This document shows positions 59,316-64,000 of a DNA stretch of 64,000 nucleotides, in pieces (position 1 is the stretch's first letter; each line of letters opens with the position of its first letter). The stretch is from VXYL01 sp965116935 (GTDB lineage: Bacteria > Pseudomonadota > Gammaproteobacteria > Pseudomonadales > Azotimanducaceae). Location: NCBI GenBank assembly GCA_965116935.1, contig OZ220737.1, forward strand, positions 806,001 to 870,000, in the 5' to 3' direction. The notes beneath the pieces were generated by a model. It ran no database searches. It saw nothing but the letters and a program-made list of their open reading frames with translations, and was not told the origin of the DNA. The position numbers and the translations under genes were made by a program.

Positions 59316-62300
59316 CTACGGGCGGGAAGCTGCGCTTTCGCCCAGGAGTTCGGCTTCAGCGTCCCGTCCTGCTTTCTTGCGCGGGGACAGCATCCGCTGC
59401 ACCCACAGGGGCGCCCGATCACCAGCCTCGACGATGGCCGACAGCAGAGCCGGGATGACGAGCAGCACCAGCACCGTGCCGTAGGCGAGGCCGAAGCAAA
59501 TGGCCGCGGCAAGCGGCGTGTAGATGGCTGCCACCGGCGCCTGTTCCAGCATCAGGAACGACAGGCCCGCGATGGTCGTGATCGAGGTAACCACCACCGG
59601 GCGCAAGCGGGCGCAGACGGCGTCTTCGATGGCCTGCCGCGCTTCCACGCCGTCGGCACGCAGGTTCTTGAAGGTGGTCACGAGGATGATCGAATCGTTG
59701 ACGATGATGCCGGTGAGGGCAAAGAGCCCCATCATCGACATGGGATTGATCGGCAAGCCCATCAGCAAGTGCCCGGCGAGGGCGCCGGTGAGGCCGAGAG
59801 GAATCGCCGCCATCACGGCCAGCGGCCATGTGTAGGACGAGAACACCCAGGCCAAGACGATGAAGATGAGGCCGAGGGTGATGAAAAAGCTGCGCAAGAA
59901 CTGCGTTTGCGCCTCTTGCGCGGCGAGGCTGCGCCCGTCAAGGCCGTAGCTGATGCCGTATTTGCGCTCGAGCTCCGGGATCACTTCCTCGGTCGCGAAC
60001 GTCACCACCTCGCCGCCGGTGATCGTGCCAAGGTCGACGTCGCCGCTCACGGCAACCGTTTTCTGGGTGTCGTGGTGGCGGATTTCCTCGATGCCGCGCC
60101 GTCGCTCCCAGGTTGCGACGCTGGAGAGCGGCACCATCTCACCGCCGCTCGTGCGGATGGGAAAACGTGCCAAGCTGGCGGGATCTGCGCGCTCGACTTC
60201 CGGCAGTGTCAGGCGCACTTCGGTCTCGGCGTCGGCGTCTTGGAAGATCTGCACGCGGCGGCCGTCGTAGGCGGCGCGCAGTTGGCTGCCGACGGCGCCG
60301 GTGGAGAGGCCGAGTGCCTGCCCCTCCGGGGTCAGCTCGAAGACGAGCTGATCGTTGCCGTATGGCAGGTTGTCGTGCAGGTTGCGCACACCATCGAGGG
60401 TGGCGAGGCGCTCGATCAATTCATCGGAGGCGCGCTTGAGATCGGACACTTCCTCGCCCTTCAGAAGCAGGCTGAAGTCGGAGTTCCAGGAGAAGCGTTC
60501 GAGCACCTGCAAGCTGTCCACGACATGCGAACGCGGTGCCCTTTCGTTCCACGCCAGGGCGAACTCGGCGACCGTGGCGCTGCGCTTCTCCTCGGACACC
60601 ATCTCCACCTGAATGCTGGCGTACTGCGCGCCCACCTTGCGGTCGTTGGCGATGATGGCGGTGTTGTTCGACACCAGATGCGCGACCACGTTGTCGCCGC
60701 CAACAGCCGCGTCCGCGGCGGCGATGACGCCTTCGAGCTCGCCTAGGTACGCCAGCTTCTCGCTCTCGGGTGTGCCGGCCGCGAATTGCACCTGGGCACT
60801 CACCACGTCCGGCGACAGGTTGAGGCTGAGATCCGTCTTGATCCAGCCGGCAACCCAGAGCGTCATCATCACCGCGAACAGCGACCCGGCGCCGCCCACA
60901 ACCACCAGTCGATTGTGCATGGCAAGCCGAACCATCGGCCGGAAGCGCTCTTCCCGGAAGCGGGCGAAGGCGGTGTCGAAGCGCTTGCGAAAGGTGCTCT
61001 CGGTGCGCTGGCGCATGCCCTCGAACGAGGCGCGCAGGTGGCCCGGCAAGACGAGGAAGCACTCGACTAGTGATGCGGCGATCATGAACAGCATCACCAT
61101 GGGAATCTCCATGATGTTGCCGCCACCCTCGGCCGCCGCCATCACCACGATCGGCGCGAAGGCACACAGGGTGGTGATGGAGGAGGCGACAACCGGGGCA
61201 AACATGCGCGAGGCGCCGGCTGCCGCGGCGTCGGTGGCCGAAAGCCCCCGCTGGTGCTGCGTCAAAGCCTCCTCGCCGACGACGATGGCGTCGTCCACGA
61301 CGATGCCGAGCGCCATCACCATGCCGATGATGCTGATGAGGTTGATGGTGCCGCCGGCGTAGTAGAAGCCGAGCAAAGCCGCAAGGAAGGTGACCGGGAT
61401 GCCAACCATCACCCAGAACGCCACGCGACCGTGCAGGAACACCATCAGCACCACGATCACCAGCATGAGGCCGCCGAGGCCGTTGCCGAGGATGATCGTG
61501 ATCTCGTCGGCGATGTAGCGCCAGGCTTCCTGGAATAGCTGCAAGCTGACGCCTTCGGTGAGCTTGCCTTCGGTTTCGCTGAGCCAATTGCGCAGGTGTT
61601 CGGCGGCGGTAAGGGAGTCGGTTTCCACGTCGCGGAGCACGTCGAGGGAAACCGCCGGCAGGCCGTTCATCATGGTGTAGGGCTGGTCCACCCGCGGGCG
61701 CTTGGTGACGGTGGCGATGTCGCCGAGGCGCATGGAGCGGCCATTGACGTCATTGAAGACGATGAGGTCGGCGAACTCATCGGCGCTGCGGCGCTGGCCT
61801 AAGCTGCGCAGTTGCTGGGCTTCCTGGCCGCGACCGATGCGACCGCCGGGGGCATCTTGGCTGGCGCGGGAGATGCGTTCGGCGAGTTGGTCGAGGGAGA
61901 GGCCGAGTTCGTAGAGGGTGCGGCTATTCACCTGAATCGCGATCTCCTCCGCCGGCAGCCCGGAGATTTCCACCTTGTCGGCACCGCTCGCGAGCAGTTC
62001 GCGCTCGAAACGGCGGGCGAGCGGGGCGATTTCTTCTGTGGTCTTGGGCCCGGTGATGAGCACGGAGGCAACCAGCTCGTTCCATTCGCTGACGGCTACC
62101 TGCGGCGGCTCGATGTTCGCCGGCAGCGACTGCATGTTGGCCACGCGCTGGCGAATCTTCTCCACCGCCTGACCCACATCGGCGTCCACTTCGAGCCGCG
62201 CCGAGACGTTGGTGTAGCCGTTGCCGGTGTAGGAACGCAGCGTTCTGATCTCGCCTAGCGTCCGAAGCTGCTGTTCCACCGGGGTAGTGACCAGCTTCTC

Positions 62301-62486
62301 CACATCCTCGGCCGCGGCACCGCGCCACGCGATGGAAACGTTGACGAAGCGAGGCGGCTGGTCGGGATTGAGCTGGACGTTAAGCTGCGAGATGGCCCAC
62401 GCCCCGGCCAGCACCATCAGCGCCATGGCCAGATTCGAGGCCAGGCGATGCTCGACAAAGATGCGGATGAGGCGCGGTGTATTCAC
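59316..62486 (-). CDS. RND efflux pump permease (AcrB/MdtB-like)
   Basis: 1,056 aa, full length for this family. Twelve transmembrane segments and two large periplasmic loops can be followed. The proton-relay Asp pair is in ALGIVVDDAIVVGEEAL (TM4). The N-terminus (MNTPRLIRIFVEHRLASNLAMALMVLAGAWA) and GLPINPMSMMGLFALTGIIVNDSIILV near the end are typical. Substrate type (hydrophobic drugs versus metals) is not certain; the absence of Met-rich metal sites argues for organic compounds. No TolC-like channel gene is in the window. Confidence 0.94.
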   Translation of the reverse strand: MNTPRLIRIFVEHRLASNLAMALMVLAGAWAISQLNVQLNPDQPPRFVNVSIAWRGAAAEDVEKLVTTPVEQQLRTLGEIRTLRSYTGNGYTNVSARLEVDADVGQAVEKIRQRVANMQSLPANIEPPQVAVSEWNELVASVLITGPKTTEEIAPLARRFERELLASGADKVEISGLPAEEIAIQVNSRTLYELGLSLDQLAERISRASQDAPGGRIGRGQEAQQLRSLGQRRSADEFADLIVFNDVNGRSMRLGDIATVTKRPRVDQPYTMMNGLPAVSLDVLRDVETDSLTAAEHLRNWLSETEGKLTEGVSLQLFQEAWRYIADEITIILGNGLGGLMLVIVVLMVFLHGRVAFWVMVGIPVTFLAALLGFYYAGGTINLISIIGMVMALGIVVDDAIVVGEEALTQHQRGLSATDAAAAGASRMFAPVVASSITTLCAFAPIVVMAAAEGGGNIMEIPMVMLFMIAASLVECFLVLPGHLRASFEGMRQRTESTFRKRFDTAFARFREERFRPMVRLAMHNRLVVVGGAGSLFAVMMTLWVAGWIKTDLSLNLSPDVVSAQVQFAAGTPESEKLAYLGELEGVIAAADAAVGGDNVVAHLVSNNTAIIANDRKVGAQYASIQVEMVSEEKRSATVAEFALAWNERAPRSHVVDSLQVLERFSWNSDFSLLLKGEEVSDLKRASDELIERLATLDGVRNLHDNLPYGNDQLVFELTPEGQALGLSTGAVGSQLRAAYDGRRVQIFQDADAETEVRLTLPEVERADPASLARFPIRTSGGEMVPLSSVATWERRRGIEEIRHHDTQKTVAVSGDVDLGTITGGEVVTFATEEVIPELERKYGISYGLDGRSLAAQEAQTQFLRSFFITLGLIFIVLAWVFSSYTWPLAVMAAIPLGLTGALAGHLLMGLPINPMSMMGLFALTGIIVNDSIILVTTFKNLRADGVEARQAIEDAVCARLRPVVVTSITTIAGLSFLMLEQAPVAAIYTPLAAAICFGLAYGTVLVLLVIPALLSAIVEAGDRAPLWVQRMLSPRKKAGRDAEAELLGESAASRP

Positions 62487-62741
62487 GAGGGGAGTCTTTA
62501 CAGATTCCGTGCCAGCGTCGGGGTCGTGGCTGCAAGCGTTTGCTTCATTGGACTTTTTCCCTCGTGACGGCGCTTTGTGGGGCGACGGCGGTGGCGGCCA
62601 GAATTGGCGGAATCGGCCACCTTGCGGCGTGTCGTACCGAAAATCGTCGCAGCGGGTGGCGGGAAAGTTTGCGCTTCCCGCTATGGCGCGCGATGCGTTA
62701 TGCTCGCGGCTTGGTTTGATGCTGTTTCACTTGGAGGGGCC

Positions 62742-63092
62742 ATGAAATACTTGCAAATGCTCGGTGCGGCATGTGCGCTGATCCTGCTTGGCGCTTGCGG
62801 CGACACCTCGTCGGGCGGTGGACCGGCGACCACCGAAGAAGCCGCGCCTCCGGCGGCAGAAGAAGCCGCCCCAGAGGCAATGCCGGCGATGGAGACCATG
62901 GAAGAGGCCGCCGAGGCCGAGGCTGGTGAAGAAATGCCGGCCGCCGAGGGCGAAGAGGCGATGGCCGAAGACGCCGGCGAAGAGGCAATGGCCGAAGAGG
63001 GTGCCGAAGAGATGCCCGCTGAGGGGGATGCTGGCGACGAGGCCATGGAGGCACCCGCCGAAGGGGAAGCCGCCGCCGAAGAGTCGCCCTAG
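62742..63092 (+). CDS. acidic, repetitive lipoprotein
   Basis: 116 aa from the ATG at 62742, with GGAGGGG before it. The signal peptide ends in the lipobox LLGAC (about residues 15-19), so the protein is lipidated. After GDTSSGGG the sequence is nearly all Glu, Ala, Met and Pro in short imperfect repeats (EEAAPPAAEEAAPEAMPAM, EEAMAEDAGEEAMAEE). Such low-complexity acidic regions are seen in a few envelope and metal-handling lipoproteins; function is unknown. It is divergent from the RND pump gene. Confidence 0.75.
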   Translation: MKYLQMLGAACALILLGACGDTSSGGGPATTEEAAPPAAEEAAPEAMPAMETMEEAAEAEAGEEMPAAEGEEAMAEDAGEEAMAEEGAEEMPAEGDAGDEAMEAPAEGEAAAEESP

Positions 63093-63121
63093 CAGGCTGG
63101 AACCTAACTGCAAGCAAATGC

Positions 63122-63220
63122 CCGTAGGGGCGGGGCTTGTCCCCATATGCGCTAACTTGTTTTGCGCGACGGCTGTCCGTAAGGTGGGGGGCGTGGGTTC
63201 GGCTGAGGGGCTTGTGCGGG
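63122..63220. other. repeat fragment and left part of a transposable element
   Basis: A GTAGGGGCGGGGCTTGTCCCC-like fragment at 63122-63142 resembles the 52318 repeat. CTGTCCGTAA (63173-63182) is shared with the tip of the IS at 28145 and may mark the left end of the truncated element; the exact end was not found. Confidence 0.4.
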
Positions 63221-64000
63221 GTGGACGAGGACTGGAATGTGGTGGTGTCGTTCCTTCCGGAAGGCTGGAAGGATCTGGCGCAGGAGACGGGGGCGCTGAA
63301 GGGACTGCGCAAGGCCAAGTCGCCGGAGGCGCTGCTGCGGGTGCTTCTGTTGCATCTGGCGCGGGGGCATTCGCTGCGGGAGACGGTGGTGCGCGCGCGG
63401 CAGGCGAACCTTGCAGAGCTCTCGGACGTGGCGCTGCTGAAGCGGCTGCGGAAGTCGTCGGAGTGGCTGCGGGAGCTTTGCGCGGCGATGTTCCGGGAGC
63501 AGGGCGGGGTGTCGGCGTCTGGCGGGCTGCAGTTCCGGGCGTTCGACGCGACGACGGTGAGGGAGCCGGGGCGGACGGGGTCGCTGTGGCGCCTGCACTA
63601 CAGCGTGCGGCTTCCGTCGCTGGCGTGCGACTTCTACAAGCTGACGCCGACCGAGGGGGCGGGCGTGGCCGAGACGCTGGCGCACTTTCCGATCGCCCGG
63701 GGCGACTTGGTGCTGGCGGACCGGGGCTACTCGACGGTGGCGGGTCTCGACCACGTGTCGTCCTCGGGCGGCCACGCCACGGTGCGCGTGAACACCGCTT
63801 CGCTGCCGCTGCGGACGCCGGACGGGTCGACCCTGAACCTGCTCGAGCGGGTCGCCGGGCTGGACGAGGCGTGCGTCCCGCGGGCATGGCCGGCCGTGGC
63901 GCTCGGTCGGGGCGTCTCCGTGCCGGGCCGCGTGTGCGCGATCCGCAAGACCGAGGAGGCCGCCGCCATCGCGCAGCGCAAGGCGCGGGAACACGCGGCG
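63221..64000 (+). CDS. IS4-type DDE transposase, truncated by the window edge
   Basis: 260 codons from a GTG at 63221, open to the right edge. The start MDEDWNVVVSFLPEGWKDLA, the helical LLRVLLLHLARGHSLRETV and the DDE residues Asp in QFRAFDATTV and Asp in LVLADRGYS match IS4-family transposases; the Glu lies beyond the window. In-frame TTG at 63212 is an alternative start. Codon use is extremely GC-rich, like that of the IS at 28 kb. Confidence 0.85.
   Translation, partial: MDEDWNVVVSFLPEGWKDLAQETGALKGLRKAKSPEALLRVLLLHLARGHSLRETVVRARQANLAELSDVALLKRLRKSSEWLRELCAAMFREQGGVSASGGLQFRAFDATTVREPGRTGSLWRLHYSVRLPSLACDFYKLTPTEGAGVAETLAHFPIARGDLVLADRGYSTVAGLDHVSSSGGHATVRVNTASLPLRTPDGSTLNLLERVAGLDEACVPRAWPAVALGRGVSVPGRVCAIRKTEEAAAIAQRKAREHAA

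Noticed and set aside
1..64000. CRISPR arrays, tRNA and rRNA genes
   Set aside because: No regularly spaced direct repeats, no cloverleaf-like tRNA sequence and no rRNA segments were seen on reading; a tRNA scan would be decisive.

Overview
The window is GC-rich and dense in genes. The gene set points to a Gram-negative bacterium: a TonB-dependent outer-membrane receptor, an RND efflux pump, an AmpG-type muropeptide permease and an EnvC-like LytM protein. The housekeeping genes rpoZ-spoT, recG, gpmI and yajQ lie close together. I read this as Pseudomonadota, most likely Gammaproteobacteria. The many dioxygenases, amidohydrolases, TPR-sulfotransferase, sialidase and tannase fit a free-living or host-associated marine heterotroph, but that habitat is inference only.

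Layout. 0-6 kb: a TauD-family dioxygenase, a small accessory segment (two-gene membrane-protein operon, AAA/DUF4143 ATPase) ending in a displaced copy of the tauD 3' end, then an ATPase-TOPRIM gene pair. 6-13 kb: amidohydrolase, TonB-dependent receptor, TPR-sulfotransferase, serine beta-lactamase-like hydrolase. 13.3-17.1 kb: a HigBA-like toxin-antitoxin pair, then a segment bracketed by a displaced and an intact envC 3' end, holding a transposase remnant and an unrecognised coiled-coil protein. 17-23 kb: core genes (envC-like, gpmI, a dCTP-deaminase-like gene with a small partner, recG). 23-27.6 kb: a catabolic cluster (SelA-like PLP enzyme, metallohydrolase, FGGY kinase) divergent from a PhyH-type dioxygenase. 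28-30 kb: a complete insertion sequence with perfect inverted repeats. 30-33.7 kb: spoT, rpoZ, crotonase. 34-36 kb: an ECF sigma / anti-sigma / secretin-like lipoprotein operon. 36-45.3 kb: MFS transporter, a large SPOR-CBM9-DUF5916 protein, GYD protein, sialidase, adenosine deaminase, tannase.

45.4-50.9 kb is an accessory island: a type II restriction-modification pair, a tyrosine recombinase, and two related small secreted-protein genes. One of these is split by a 144-bp MITE whose precise removal restores the frame. A decayed alkyltransferase-like gene follows. 50.9-55.8 kb: AmpG-like permease, YajQ, and a tandem duplication (small exported protein plus cobalamin adenosyltransferase) in which each copy has lost a different gene. 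56-58 kb: an ATPase-PIN nuclease pair, my best candidate for an undescribed defence- or toxin-like system. 58-63 kb: an RND efflux operon and an acidic lipoprotein. A second, truncated transposase runs off the right edge.

Short perfect palindromes and longer dispersed repeats sit mostly at gene 3' ends. Two unrelated genes (tauD, envC) show the same arrangement of intact gene, then cargo, then displaced 3' fragment. No tRNA, rRNA or CRISPR array was seen.
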